From Haplomitrium mnioides (Eukaryota > Marchantiophyta > Haplomitriopsida > Calobryales): 28,308 bases of DNA. The translations under genes were made by a program, and so were the position numbers. The notes below the pieces were generated by a model, which was given only the letters and a program-made list of their open reading frames with translations, made no database searches and was not told the DNA's origin. Location: the NCBI GenBank assembly GCA_049999725.1, contig JBNGIS010037362.1, forward strand, positions 1 through 28,308. Reading direction: 5' to 3'. Position 1 is the first letter of the stretch. Each line of letters begins with the position of its first letter. Shown piece after piece: positions 1 to 10,918 of the stretch.

Positions 1-447
1 AAACAAAAACTAGAAAGTGAACTCGTGACAATGGAAAGAAACTTTCCTTTGACGTACATTTTATACCTAAATTTCAAAAAATATCTTTTTCCGCTAAAAT
101 ATGATTCGTGGAGCTCTTGACACGTAGGTTCACATGGTGCAAAAAAATTGTTAGTATATAAAGCATCGTTCGTTTTGGAAAAATTTCTTGAAAAACACAT
201 CTCTTACGTGGGATGTAAGAGGTTCATAATATTTGTTGAAATAGTTTCTTGAAATTTTTTATTTTTANNNNNNNNNNNNNNNNNNNNNNNNNNNNNNNNN
301 NNNNNNNNNNNNNNNNNNNNNNNNNNNNNNNNNNNNNNNNNNNNNNNNNNNNNNNNNNNNNNNNNNNCTTTTGACATGGAGGTTGAGATTTGTTCAAATC
401 GCAATTCTTTGGAGGTAAGAGATGGAGTACCAAAAGCATCAAGTGTG
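1..447. promoter_or_regulatory. Divergent promoter region of copy 1 (gene 2 leftward, gene 1 rightward)
   Basis: This AT-rich stretch matches the reverse complement of about 17240-17655 in copy 3. A TATA-like TATATAAA lies at 155-162, about 300 bases upstream of the transposase start. On the other strand a TATAAAAT-like box (reverse complement of about 58-65) faces gene 2. Conservation in two copies supports a shared bidirectional promoter. Transcription starts cannot be seen. Confidence 0.55.
268..367. other. Assembly gap (100 N)
   Basis: Exactly 100 N. The aligned part of copy 3 (about 17280-17340) suggests little real sequence is missing. Confidence 0.95.
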
Positions 448-520
448 ATGGCAAGTATATTGGGGAAAAGATGGCTTCTATTGAATCAGATAACTCCGCT
501 AAAAAAGATCGAGAATGTGA

Positions 521-690
521 ACTCCATGCGCGCATAGAATCAAGGAATGAACCCTATGCACGCATAGAATCAAGGAATGAACCCTATGCGCACATAGGGT
601 AAAGGAGTGAATCCAATGTGTGCATAGGATTAATGAGTGAACAACTTGTGTGCAAAGGATCAAAGAGGGAACCTTGTGCTCACAAAGAAT
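521..690 (+). repeat. 30-bp minisatellite inside the transposase N-terminal exon
   Basis: Five to six units of 30 bp, each with a palindrome-like core (TATGCGCGCATA and variants) and a spacer close to GAATCAAGGAATGAACCC. Thirty bases is ten codons, so the array stays in frame and encodes repeats of RIESRNEPYA. The same array is at 17040-17200 and 24840-24960 in copies 3 and 4. The minus-strand open frame here is only a shadow of the self-complementary repeat. Confidence 0.85.
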
Positions 691-2021
691 TAAACAAACA
701 AACTTCTTCAAGCACAAGATCTTTTTTGTGCTTCAAGCAGTCAAAGTCGAACCTTTCTTTTGAGTATTCCAACAGAACAACAAAAAGAGGTTCAACACAA
801 AATTTCAAGATAGTTGTAGACCTTTCTTCATCCTCATCTGAGGAAGACCTCGATATTCATGATCAAAGTGTGCTTGTTCAAAACACAAAAAGCATACAAT
901 TTGTGGACTGTTATAATTTTGGAGATGAATCACTATCCCTGATAACACCACTCAAACAACGAGTGATTTCGTTTAAGTTGCACCGCGTAAAAATATTGGA
1001 AAATCTTAAACAAACCAAATTCTTTTAGAGGAGTTTTCAGACGACAGTTTCAAAAATGATTCTAGGAAAGAGTCTCAATCAATCAACGTTTCTTTGGAGT
1101 TATTGCCAATGGCACCGATTTTGCTACAAAAATTATTTCTTAATAATCGAGATATTGATCAAGATTTCATTTCGGAATGGTAGTTCTCCCAATCCTCAAG
1201 AACAACCTCATCTCTCAAAAACATTTTGTGATGTAACAAATAGTGTTTACGATGATGATCAAGATCCTAAAGATGAGTTATCTCTTATTTCTGGATTTGC
1301 CTATGGACCAAATCGTCCAACACACAACATAAGAATTCTTTGTTTGCGCCAAAACCCAAATGGGTAAACAAATTATGTAAAAATTCTTTGTGGAAAGTCT
1401 ATCCTAACAAGAGCTTTGTGAAGAAAAAGCTTGATCCAATGTCAATTTATAAATTGAAGAGAATTTCTTGTTGTCAAAATCATTTCTTATCGTTGTGCAA
1501 GACAGATTTTTTGAAAACTGTGAGAGAAACGTACTTTCGACAAAACATGAAGAATTGAGATATCACATTGCAGTAGGGAATGCCAAGAAAAGACTCTAAT
1601 GTTGACAATCGATTTACTGTGTCTGGCAGTACCTTTGTCCACAGAAGAGCCTTCAAATTAATATTAGCAATAGGGAATGATAGAATCCAAAGGATTCAAA
1701 ATCTCAAAAATGCAGATCCTAAAGGCATTTTTGTGCGTGAATAGATGGACAATTTTTTTCATGGACACTGCGAGAGAATGCCTACTTACGAAGCTTATAA
1801 CTTGCGCAATAATTTTACAAAATGGGAAGTTTATGACTACTACACAACTTATTTGAAAGAAAAAGATCCCCATTGTATTCTTAGTTTCTCAGGTTTTACA
1901 AAACATTGGAGAACTCATTTTCCAAATGTAAAAACTCCAAAACGCAATAGATTTGGTGTTTGTGAAACATGTAAAGAAATAAAATCTTTGCGAGAAAAAT
2001 CTGTATTGGATTCCAACAAAG

Positions 2022-2755
2022 GTAACAAATTTTCTTGTCTTTTAATACCTTTGGTTAATCCATGCTCTTTTTTCTAGACTCAAAGCTTGGTTCTAGAGAT
2101 GTAATGTTTTCTCAACTTAGAGCCAAAAGATATTTTTTTTGTTAAGTTATTCAACAAAGAAGATTTGAGTTGAATAATTCTTAGCAAGTTGAGTTGTAAG
2201 AAGAGTGTCTATGCTTGCATGCAATCTATTGTTGTAAGTTTCAAATTTAACCTTGTTTGTAGTTGAATAAAGCGAGAAAATGAATCTCATTCTTGGTAGT
2301 AACCTTAGCCTTACAACATGTTTTATTTTTGTTGCTTTAAATCAAGAGCATTTGTAAAGAAAAAAAAAAAAAAAAATAGCAAGAATCGTTTTTGTTGTTT
2401 GCAAATCTTATGCCTACATAGGATTTGTTCTTGTTCCTTTTACAACCAGTCGTGACAACAGTCATAGCAAGCCATGACATTGGTATTGTTGTATTGGTCC
2501 TATGCGCGCATACGATCAATTGTTGTCTCCACTCAAAGGATGTGTTCTGGTACCGTTTGTTTGCAAATCTTGTTTTTCTCTTTTTTAAACTTTTGTTTAT
2601 TTTAAATAAAACAGATTTTCCTTTTTTTCAAATTACCTAAAGTTTATTTTTAATCTTTCACAAAGTTTTCACTTCTACAAATCCAAACATTTGTAACATG
2701 ACTTGAATGTTTTTAGCACCTGAGGTTGTGTTTTTAAGTTACAAGTATTGACATA
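2022..2755 (+). other. Intron of the transposase gene, copy 1
   Basis: The donor AAAG|GTAACAAATTT is at 2021/2022 and is conserved in copy 4 (AAAA|GTAACAAATTTC). The interval has no open frame, a long poly-A (about 2360-2378), and palindromic units such as CCTATGCGCGCATACGATC (about 2498-2516). Coding resumes near 2755-2800. No clear AG acceptor is visible, so the 3' boundary is approximate. Confidence 0.6.
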
Positions 2756-3448
2756 TGATTTAATGAACTACTTTTATGTCCTTCATGCTTTGTGATGATG
2801 CAATCAAATATAATTGCCAACTACTTCTTCATCGTGATCAACAAATGAAAGAAAGAACAAAACTTGCAAACCATCAAAGAAAATTTTTTGCCAATGGTCA
2901 AAAGTACTTAGGAACTGTCATTGATGGAATAGATCAGAAGAAAACAAAAACATTGATAAAGATTGTTTGGTGAGTGTCCACATTGTTGGTGTCTTAATGT
3001 TCAATCATGCTATTTCTTCGAGGGCCTTCTTAACATATGGAAACTTGAGAAGTGATTCTAATTTGACAGTTACTGTGCTCAACAAAATATTATGTGACTC
3101 TAAAGGGTCGTTGCCTCCAACTTTGTATCTTCAGTTGGACAACACAACAAGAGAGAATAAGAAATCTATCATGTTTGGATATCTTAGTCTCCTTATTGCC
3201 AAGAATGTTTTTTGAAAAATCAAGGTGGGATTTCTCATGGTTGGCCATACTCATGATCAAATCGATCAAATGTTTAGCCGATTCTTGAGACGTTTGAAAT
3301 GTGTCAAAGCTTTCACGATTACGAGTCTTAGCAAGATGCTTCAATTATCATACAATCCTAAACCTCAAGTAACTCTTTTGTTGGAAACTTGGGATTTCAA
3401 AATGTTTCTGTAGCAACGTCCCTCTCTTGCTCAAAGGATACATGATAT

Positions 3449-3548
3449 NNNNNNNNNNNNNNNNNNNNNNNNNNNNNNNNNNNNNNNNNNNNNNNNNNNN
3501 NNNNNNNNNNNNNNNNNNNNNNNNNNNNNNNNNNNNNNNNNNNNNNNN
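3449..3548. other. Assembly gap (100 N) inside the transposase gene
   Basis: Exactly 100 N. Copy 3 (about 14105-14230, minus strand) spans this place with a little over 100 bases, so the true sequence type is known from the paralogue. Confidence 0.9.
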
Positions 3549-4516
3549 AACTCAAGTGCCTACCTGAAGTGGATAGAGAAATTTTGAGTTTGATGTTGAT
3601 TCTTCTTAAAGCATATTCTGAAATCAAAAGATCTCAAAAAGAAGAAAGAGAAGTGGATGCCGAGAAAGTGGTATTTTCAATAAAGCACAATATTAGTGAG
3701 AACTCCTACAAGTTCTTTACAAATTCTCATATTCAATGGTGCAATGAATTTTTTCTTTCCCAACAAGAGATTGTGGCCTACATCCTTGAAAAAAAAAAGA
3801 CGACGACTCCAAGCACAATTTACCTTTCCACCTTCACAATTGTCAAACACTTCTAATGATTCTCAAAATGTTTGTCTAGGTTCTCAGCTTGATGCTCAAT
3901 AGATAGAAGAAGATACTCCAATACAACAAATACTTTCTAATACGTCGAGTTATCTATGATAGAGAACCTAGGCCGCAAGAAGGGACTCTTTCACACAACA
4001 CTCGATACAAGCATAAATTTGACAATCTACATGAGATGAAAGCTAGAATGTTTATTTGTGTTGTTGCATCTCAGGATCCAAAAGGCAAACTGTTTTGGAT
4101 TGCCAAAGTTCTCAAATTTTTGTCATTTGATGAGGAAGATCTCCCAAACACGAAACGAGTACATGTTCGATGGTTTGTTTGTAAGGTTGAAGATGCATTT
4201 TTTGGACAATACTTCCCAGAAAATAAATAGCAACAACAAAAGGGAAACTCAAATCCAAGTTATTTATTGATGTACTTGATGTGACACAAATCACGATTAT
4301 GTCTTTTGATTTTTTTTCTTACAAAAAACAAACCAATTGAGAAAAACCACTCTAGCTACCATTAAAGCAAATCTATTTGAGTACGAAAGACAAAAAGCCC
4401 TCAATCTTGAAATGTTTCACAAAGACTCAATCTATGTCATTAACATTGAGATAGATCAAGTAAATCTTGATCCATCTTCTGAAGCTGAATCTGAAGAAGT
4501 CGATATGAATGACTAA

Positions 4517-6077
4517 AGTAATTTAAGAATTTTATTATATATTTTATATTTTCAAGTATATTGTAATTAAAGATTATTATTTTATAAAGTTTGTGAGAGT
4601 CTTTTGAAGCAGCTTGTTGAATTTTTTTGCCACTTTGAACTTTTTATTGTAAATTATACCAAGTTGAATGTTGTTCTATGTAAATAGAACTTAAATCTTT
4701 AGTTAATATTTTCATTTTCTTTGTAAAATATTTTCTTCTCCAAAATATAAGTATATTGTTTCCAACTTTATTGTTTTCTAGAAGAGTTTAAGGTTATTGT
4801 CTAGCTAAAGCATCTGCTCAAATTGACGAATTATTTTTTTTTCTTGTAAGTACTTTGATGTATAACTTAAAACCTTTAACGTGCTTTGACTAAGATGTAG
4901 AGCTTTGTACCCATTTTACTTTTAGATTCCGAATTAGAAATCAAAATCTTTTACATGTGTAGAGTTTGTTGCAAAAAATAGAACGTTTAGAGTCTATATC
5001 TTCAATTGCAGAAGTGTAAACCTTATACGTGTATAGACTTTGATTCACAAGTTGAAACGTCGTGCATATAAACACTCTTTTGCAAAACATAAAACCTAAG
5101 TTCTTGTTAGTCTTTGTTGTAGAGTGTTCAGATGGTGAGTTCGAATTCCTATGCGTGCATAGACTTTGGGGTGGAGTGTTCACATGTTGAGCTTTGATTC
5201 CTATGTGCGCATAGACTTTGGGGCGGAAGTCTAAGCCTTTCACAAGTTCTACTTCTTATATACAACCCTTAAGCTTCTTCATGCAAAGACTACCAGTTAC
5301 AACTTAGTTTGTACACAAGTCATATACTCTTTTGTAGATCTTGAGACTTTTGTTTGGTTGAATCAAGTCTAAAACTTGGAGATGTTTCTTGTTTACACTC
5401 TTAATTCAATCTCCATAGCTATTGCCTTTTTGATTCTCAACTATGATATGTTTTTGTACATGCTTCATTGAATTATGAAATATTTTTAAATGTTGAAACC
5501 TTTTTTAAAGCCCACATTAACTTTTGCGTGCATGGATTTTCAACTACAAGTGAAAGCTTCTTTCTTGCCTGAACTTTAAAATAGAGCTCCTAAATCCAAG
5601 CAATGATTTGTTTTCTTTGTTTTTTTGTTTACAATTGCAAACTTATTCCTTTGACTTCTAGTACCCTTGGGTAATTTTTTTCCAAAAACCACGTTTGAAA
5701 GAGCATAATGTCTACGCGTGTCTAAAGTTTGTGTAATCAAACATATTTGGAAATAGTTTCTTGTAACTTGTATTTCAATTTTTGGGCTTAGAATTGTAGT
5801 CAATGATAAATAAAATTTTTTGGTGAAAACTTACCATAATTTGTACACTTTTCATCAAATTCGAGTTTTCTAATATTTCCATAAAACTAGTAACATTGAT
5901 TGATTTTGCATAACAAAATTGACTGTCGCTCTATCATGCTTGTTGAAACGGCCAAAAACAAACCTCAAAAATTCATGTACTTTTTGTTTTTAAGAAATAA
6001 CCTCGTTTTTTTATTTTTTTTAGCTCAAAAATCACAATTTTTCCAAAAAAAAAAGTTCATGTTTTGAGTAGCTTGTT
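4517..6077. other. Gene 1-side terminal region of family T, copy 1
   Basis: About 1.56 kb of AT-rich DNA with no convincing gene, between the transposase stop and the terminal inverted repeat. From about 4735 on it is repeated in direct orientation at 9484-10918 in copy 2. It holds a minisatellite (5020-5225) and single palindrome-like units near 5525 and 5712. It may contain the transposase 3' UTR and transposase binding sites. The first 200 bases after the stop are very AT-rich and look like a 3' UTR. Confidence 0.7.
5020..5225. repeat. 52-bp minisatellite with palindromic core, copy 1
   Basis: Units start with CCTATGCGTGCATAGACTTT (5148) and CCTATGTGCGCATAGACTTT (5200), 52 bp apart, with a spacer close to GGGGTGGAGTGTTCACATG. 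A decayed unit lies at about 5025 (CCTTATACGTGTATAGACTTT). The palindromic core is shared with the other arrays in the window; the spacer is not. Copy 2 has the same array at about 9765-9955. Confidence 0.75.
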
Positions 6078-6099
6078 CCTAGTTCAAAGTAGCGGCTAT
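6078..6099. repeat. Right terminal inverted repeat, copy 1
   Basis: CCTAGTTCAAAGTAGCGGCTATT. It matches the right end of copy 3 (22419-22440) and, inverted, the left end of copy 2 (8114-8133). Copia gag sequence follows directly. Confidence 0.8.
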
Positions 6100-6189
6100 T
6101 TTATCTATTGTTAGTAGAGAAACATCAAGATTTACTTATGAAGAATTCAAAAGTGATTTTCCCAACACCTGAAGCACATTATTCCAAGT

Positions 6190-6700
6190 CAACATATAAT
6201 AGAGGTATGTCTAGAACAAGGGGCCAGATTTGGTTCCTTTAGACAAAACTCTCAAAGGAGTAAAGAACCCACACATAGCAAGAATCAATAGTTCAGGGGG
6301 AGGGGTAGAGGCAATAGGAACTTTGCAAAAAAATTTCAAAGAGGAAGAAGAGGAGGCAAGTCTTCATATAATGACAAAAATCAGCAATCCTCAAGTAATT
6401 CAAGAGGACCAGTGGTTTGCAGCAGATGTGGGACAATGGGACATACGAATAAAGTTTGCTAAATCCTAGCTCACCTAGTAGCACTGTATGCAAAGGACAA
6501 AAACCAGAAAGCTGCAAGTGAGAATCATGGTGTCTTTATGAAACACATCGATACCCTTAGCAACTATATCGATAAGGATGAAGATCTGAATACACGTGAG
6601 ACGAATATTTCTAAGTGTACAAATTCTACACTACCTCTTGGTCTTTATATCACGCAAATACAAAACTTTCATACTCACATAAAAACAATCAATCATACCA
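6190..6700 (+). pseudogene. Copia gag C-terminal part with CCHC zinc knuckle
   Basis: The reading frame contains a Gly/Arg/Ser-rich stretch followed by a perfect CX2CX4HX4C knuckle (CSRCGTMGHTNKVC, 6418-6459), the nucleic-acid-binding motif of Gag. TAA follows directly at 6460-6462, where intact relatives continue towards protease. A frameshift separates the upstream open stretch from the knuckle. No clear protease motif is visible in 6460-6700, which is degenerate. Confidence 0.75.
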
Positions 6701-8113
6701 TATTATGACATAATCGCTTAGGACATCCAGGCACCACAATGTTTCAAAACATTCAGAAGGTAACTCGATCTATTACTTAAAGCATAAATCCATCTATGAT
6801 TGAAAGACCATGTATACATTGTTCTCAAGGGAAAATGACCTTATGACTAGCAATCTCCAAGACAATTTTGGAAATTCCAAAATTCCTTGAGAGGATATAT
6901 GCACATGTATGTGGCCTTATTGACCCATCTAATGGACACTTTCGGTACTTCCAGGTGATAATTTGCGCTTCAACTAAATGGTCACAAGTAGCATTACTCT
7001 CAACTCATAATTTAGTCTTCTTGAGAACATTAGCACATATTCTAAAATTGATAGTTCAATTTCTAGAAAGTTCAATAAAAGTTCTACGAGTTGACAATAC
7101 GAGAGAGTTTACATCAAAAACATTTGATGACTTTTGCATGACTATAGGTATTGATACCCAATACTCTGTCCCACATGTCCATTTTCAAAATCGAATAGCC
7201 GCAAGAGTAATTCACAACATTCAAATGATTCCTAGGCCAATGTTAATGCAGACCAATTTATTGGTTTCTGCATGGGGCCATGCAGTACTACATGCTATAT
7301 CACTTTTAAAATATATGCCATCAGCATTCAATGCATTATCAACTCACCAACTTGCCTATGGTAATATACCAAATTTATCCCATTTAAGAGTTTTTGATTG
7401 TCAAGTCTTAGTTCCAATTATAGGACCGAAAAGGACTAAGATGGGACCTCAAAGACAAAAAAGCATATATGTGGGATTTGACACCCATTCTATTATACGC
7501 TATCTGGAACCATCCATAGCTGATGTTTTTCAAGCCAGATTAGCCGGTTGCCATTTCTACGAGGATATATTTCCATCTTTTTTTGAAGATAAAAACTCTT
7601 CATTACCAAAACAATTCCAATGGGAGAATATATCTACTATATGGATGGATCAAAGAACAAGGCAAGGTGAGGATGAAGTCAAGAGACTTCTTCACTTGGC
7701 TAAAACCGTCGAACAATTGCCAGATTTACTTAATGAAATTGCAAAGGTAACAAGGTCACATATTCATGCGGTGAATATTCTTGCAAGAATTCAAGATATT
7801 TCTAAACCAACAGTTGACCAAGTACCAAGGCAAAAGAGAGGATGCTCTCTTGGCTCAAAAGACTCGCAACCTTGGCAAAAAGCTTCAACGAAGAGAACTA
7901 CATTCTCAGCTGAATGTCCTAAAAGCATTATTATCTACACTTTTACTATCTCAACCGACTATCTCCCTAATGGAGTACTTTGATAATCAAGAGATCTCAA
8001 TCCACTATATAAACACAAGGGTTGTATGGCAAAGAGAGATTTTAGATGTAGATGACCATTTTGCATTCCTAGTTTCACATACTATATCCGATATACCGCC
8101 TAATCTCATATCT
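6700..8113 (+). pseudogene. Copia integrase (GAG-pre-integrase zinc domain plus core), inactive
   Basis: A zinc-binding HHCC region is visible: HNRLGHPG from 6709 and CIHCSQGK near 6820. The integrase core follows in one frame, 6868-7983 (371 residues from the first Met). The second catalytic Asp is kept (RVDNTREFTS, about 7090-7120). The first, expected just before CG in the family pattern D-x-C-G, is His (AHVCG). The catalytic Glu expected after QN-G is also lost (QNRIAAR). The C-terminal signature GPQRQKSIYVGFD, then IIRYLEPS, is well kept. Later residues up to about 8090 (EISIHYINT, VDDHFAF) lead towards reverse transcriptase before copy 2 breaks the gene. Confidence 0.88.
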
Positions 8114-8133
8114 AGCAACTGCTACTTTGAACC
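8114..8133. repeat. Left terminal inverted repeat, copy 2
   Basis: AGCAACTGCTACTTTGAACC, the inverse of the family right end with a few C/T or G/A changes. Confidence 0.75.
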
Positions 8134-8530
8134 AAGAACCGCTATATGGTTCTTGTTTCATTTTTCGATCTCAAAAACCAATTTTGTAACTTTAGCATCC
8201 AAAATCATGATTTTTATGCTAGCAATATTTGTTTGTAAAAAAGTGTAATTATACATACGAAAATAGCTCACTTTGAGTGCAAATTGTATTAAAAACAAAT
8301 TTCTTCTAAGTATTTTAACAAAATTGCTTCTACAATTTCATCTTTCAGAAGCATAAGCATCAATAAACAAAATATATAGAAAAATTTATATGACATTTTT
8401 TGTTAAATATTTTCAAAACTAACAATGATATTAATAATTTAGAAATTTGATAAAAACATTCAAATTGTATACAAGAAAATTTTGAAGTAGAACCCTAAAG
8501 TGTTGGCGTAAGAGGATTTTTGAAGCAAAA
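8134..8530. other. Subterminal region, gene 2 side, copy 2
   Basis: No gene. It aligns with the reverse complement of about 22090-22416 in copy 3 (shared stretches such as AAATATTTTCAAAACTAAC and AAAATCATGATTTT), which defines it as part of the transposon and not of copia. A degenerate second copy of the terminal motif lies near 8480. Confidence 0.7.
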
Positions 8531-8534
8531 TTGT

Positions 8535-8785
8535 GAAAAAGATTGTTGAAGCCTATACATATATGGACAACTAAGGCCCAAGTATAGGCACGCTTTGTTT
8601 GAAATATACTTGCGCGTAGGGACAACTACAACTACCTCGAGCTTGAATAATTGAAGCCTATGCCCGTATGGACAACTGGAGCGATCCAAGACTTCTGATT
8701 AATTGAAAGTAGGGAATGCAAAAGGTCATCTAAGAAGGAAAAAAAATGAAAGTGAACTTCTATGTCAGCATAGACTTCTTCGCTA
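8535..8785. repeat. Degenerate minisatellite, gene 2 3' region, copy 2
   Basis: Units of about 27-30 bp of the type AAGCCTATGCCCGTATGGACAACT, again a near-palindrome around TATGCSCGTA but with a GGACAACTR-type spacer. It corresponds inverted to 21725-22030 in copy 3. Short overlapping minus-strand frames here are repeat shadows. Confidence 0.65.
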
Positions 8786-8939
8786 ATTTTCAAAAAAACC
8801 AAATCGTTTTGTTCAAAAACCATTTTGCGTACCAAATTGAATCATGATGAAAAACTTAAAATACATTGGAAGTGCAACAAGTTGAATCTACAGCAAATAA
8901 AACTTTGTAAAGAAAATTCTTTATTAATAAAAAATTTCT

Positions 8940-9493
8940 TCAAATATATGCTACGGCTCTATCCTTTTTGAGAGGAATTGTCTCATCTAAATCCAGTGGT
9001 TGAGAATCGGTAGCTACTAGGAAATCCTGCCGAGACTTTCCAATCCTAAACATGACAACAGAATCACCATTAGCACCTTCAGTACCAAGAGGAATGGGTT
9101 TCTTGTGGTATGCATACACTATCTGTGACTCTGTCACATCGGATGGCAAGGAAGCCATCGTCAAAACTCTTTGAGGAATGTAGATAAACTTGCGTCTATC
9201 ATACTCCACAGTGATGCAGTTTCACATCAGCTTTAAAGCATAGACAAGGCTTATGCGGGACCTAGAGCCAAGATCTAAGATCCAATCTTGCTCTATTCTT
9301 AATGTTCAATAGAAAATTTATGAAGAGAGTGCGGGCTTTGATAAACATTCATGGGAGCATCATCTCCTCGATGTTTAAGTTTCGCCGAAACCATAGGACG
9401 ACTAAAAACACTACGAATTATTTGTCGAGGTAGACCAGTCGTAGGAGTAGGTTGCAAATTTAAAAGCCTCATGCTTCTCTTTACTTCCTCCAA
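8940..9493 (-). pseudogene. Gene 2 C-terminus of copy 2: beta-class methyltransferase-like domain, fragment
   Basis: Read on the minus strand, this holds only the end of gene 2. Visible in order: a motif X-like VYQSPHSLHKF, a motif I-like DWILDLGSRS (about 9255-9290), then VEYDRRKFIYIPQRVLTMAS, the usual segment after motif I, and an acidic end (LDLDETIPL). The 5' side is cut off at about 9484-9493, where the gene 1-side terminal region is joined. A stop at 9299-9301 and a TGA at 9222-9224 break the frame; that TGA is at the same place as in copy 3. The glycine-rich loop is degenerate (GSRSRIS), so this copy would be inactive. Confidence 0.75.
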
Positions 9494-9764
9494 AATGTAA
9501 GTATGTTGTTTCCAAATTTATTGTTTTCTAGAAGAGTTTAAAGTTATTGTCTCGCTAAAGCATATGTTTATGACTACTTAGTTTTTCCTTGTAAGTACTT
9601 TGATGTATAACTTAAGACCTTTAGCACGCTTTGACTCAAATCTAGAGCTTTGTACCCATTTTACTTTTAGATTCCAAAATTAGAAATCAAAATCTTTTGT
9701 GTGTAAAGAGTTTGTTGCAAAAAATAGAACATTTACAATCTGTATCCTCGATTGTAGAAGTGTG

Positions 9765-9955
9765 AACCCTATGTGCATATAGACTTTGATTCGCAAGTCA
9801 AAACATTGTGCGGAACCTAAAACCTAGGTTCTTATCAGTCTTTGTTGTGGAGTGTTTAGATAGTGAGTTTAGATTCTTATGCTCGCATACACTTTGGGGC
9901 GGAGTGTTCACATGTTGAGCTTGTATTCCTATGCTCGCATAGACTTTGGGGTGGA
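9765..9955. repeat. 52-bp minisatellite, copy 2
   Basis: Units such as CTTATGCTCGCATACACTTT and CCTATGCTCGCATAGACTTT followed by GGGGCGGAGTGTTCACATG. Same array as 5020-5225. Confidence 0.7.
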
Positions 9956-10790
9956 AGTCCAAGCCTTCCACAAGTTCTACTTCTCATATACAACCCTCAA
10001 GCTTCTTCATACAAAGACTACTGATTACAACTTAGCTTGTACATAAGTCATAGACTCTTTTATAGATCTTGATACCTTTGTTTGGTTGAATCAAGTCTAA
10101 AACTTGGAGATGTTTCTTGTTTACACTCTTAATTCAATCTCCTTAGCTACTGCCTTTTTGATTCTGAACTATGATACGTTTGTATATATGCTTCATTGAA
10201 TTATGAAATATTTTAAAATGCTAAAACCTTTTTTAAAGCCCATGTTAACTTTTGCGTGCATGGATTTCAACTACAAGTGAAAGTTTCTTTCTTGCTTGAA
10301 CTTTAAAATAGAGCTCCTAAATCCATGCAATGTTTTGTTTTCTTTGTTTTTGTGTTTACGAATGCAAACTCATTTCCTTGACTTCTAGTACCCTTGGGCT
10401 TTTCTTTATGTTTTGTAATTGTTTTTCCAAAATTTTTTTTTGAAAGAGCACCATGTCTACGCATACATAGAGTTTGTGCAATCAAACATACTTAAAAATA
10501 GTTTTTTTGTGACTTACATTTTAGATTTTGGGCTTAGAATTGTAATCAATAATAAATTCAATTTTTTGATGAAAACTTACCATAATTTTTATACTTTTCA
10601 TCAAATTCGAGTTTTCCAATATTTTCATAAATACTAATAATATTGATTGATTTTGCGTAGTGAAATTGAATCTTGCTCTATCATGCTTGTTGAAACAACA
10701 AAAAACAAACCTCAAAAATTTGTGTACTTTTTGTTTTTAAAAAATAACTTCATTTTTAATGTTTTTTTAGCTCAAAAATCGCAAATTTTC

Positions 10791-10890
10791 NNNNNNNNNN
10801 NNNNNNNNNNNNNNNNNNNNNNNNNNNNNNNNNNNNNNNNNNNNNNNNNNNNNNNNNNNNNNNNNNNNNNNNNNNNNNNNNNNNNNNNNN
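10791..10890. other. Assembly gap (100 N)
   Basis: Exactly 100 N. In copy 1 the same place is a poly-A run (about 6045-6056), so the gap probably reflects a homopolymer. Confidence 0.9.
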
Positions 10891-10918
10891 AAAAAGCTCT
10901 TGTTTTTGGCAGCCTATT

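Larger units (their letters stand above)
448..4516 (+). pseudogene. Gene 1 of copy 1: DDE-type transposase, DUF7869-like, broken
   Basis: Product: cut-and-paste transposase, nuclear. The likely start is ATG 448 or 471 (MASIESDNSA). A ten-residue repeat and a Ser/Glu-rich stretch follow. A Cys-rich block (CCQNHFLSLCKTDF, about 1464-1505) and a CxxC (CETCKE, about 1960-1977) come before an intron that starts at 2022. The core has IDGIDQ (2920-2937), LQLDNTTRENK (3129-3161) and VGHTHDQIDQMFSR (3240-3281), which I take as the three catalytic acidic positions. A small domain (4036-4227, FWIAKV and VRWF) could be SH3- or BAH-like. The last open stretch, 4319-4516, ends in an acidic tail (DPSSEAESEEVDMND). 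Lesions: several stops, an in-frame TGA at 3213-3215, a deletion of about 28 bp near 2938-2950 relative to copy 3, and a gap. The family name is from memory; the motifs are seen directly. Confidence 0.8.
1..6099 (+). mobile_element. Family T DNA transposon, copy 1 (left part outside window)
   Basis: This copy is read with its transposase gene on the plus strand. Bases 1-50 are the reverse complement of the 5' leader of gene 2 as seen at about 17605-17655, so gene 2 lies off the left edge on the minus strand. The order then is divergent promoter, transposase gene (448-4516), terminal region (4517-6077) and right terminal inverted repeat (6078-6099). Immediately after the repeat the sequence is copia gag, so this copy is inserted in the copia element. 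It is about 6 kb of an element that should be 10-11 kb long. Boundaries come from comparison with the three other copies in the window. The target-site duplication cannot be checked because the left end is missing. Confidence 0.85.
9484..10918. other. Gene 1-side terminal region, copy 2
   Basis: A direct repeat of about 4735-6077 in copy 1, roughly 1.4 kb, with no gene of its own. It includes the 52-bp minisatellite (about 9765-9955) and ends in the right terminal repeat. It is joined to methyltransferase sequence at 9484-9493 through shared CTCCAAAAT-like bases. Confidence 0.8.

Noticed and set aside
6230-6469. Separate small gene at 6230-6469.
   Set aside because: It is a frame-shifted part of copia gag; the CCHC knuckle lies in an overlapping frame.
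4735-10918. The two direct repeats (about 4735-6077 and 9484-10918) as the LTRs of one retrotransposon.
   Set aside because: They end in the inverted-repeat sequence of a DNA transposon, the copia frame continues beyond the second one, and each is joined to other parts of family T. They are terminal regions of two separate copies.
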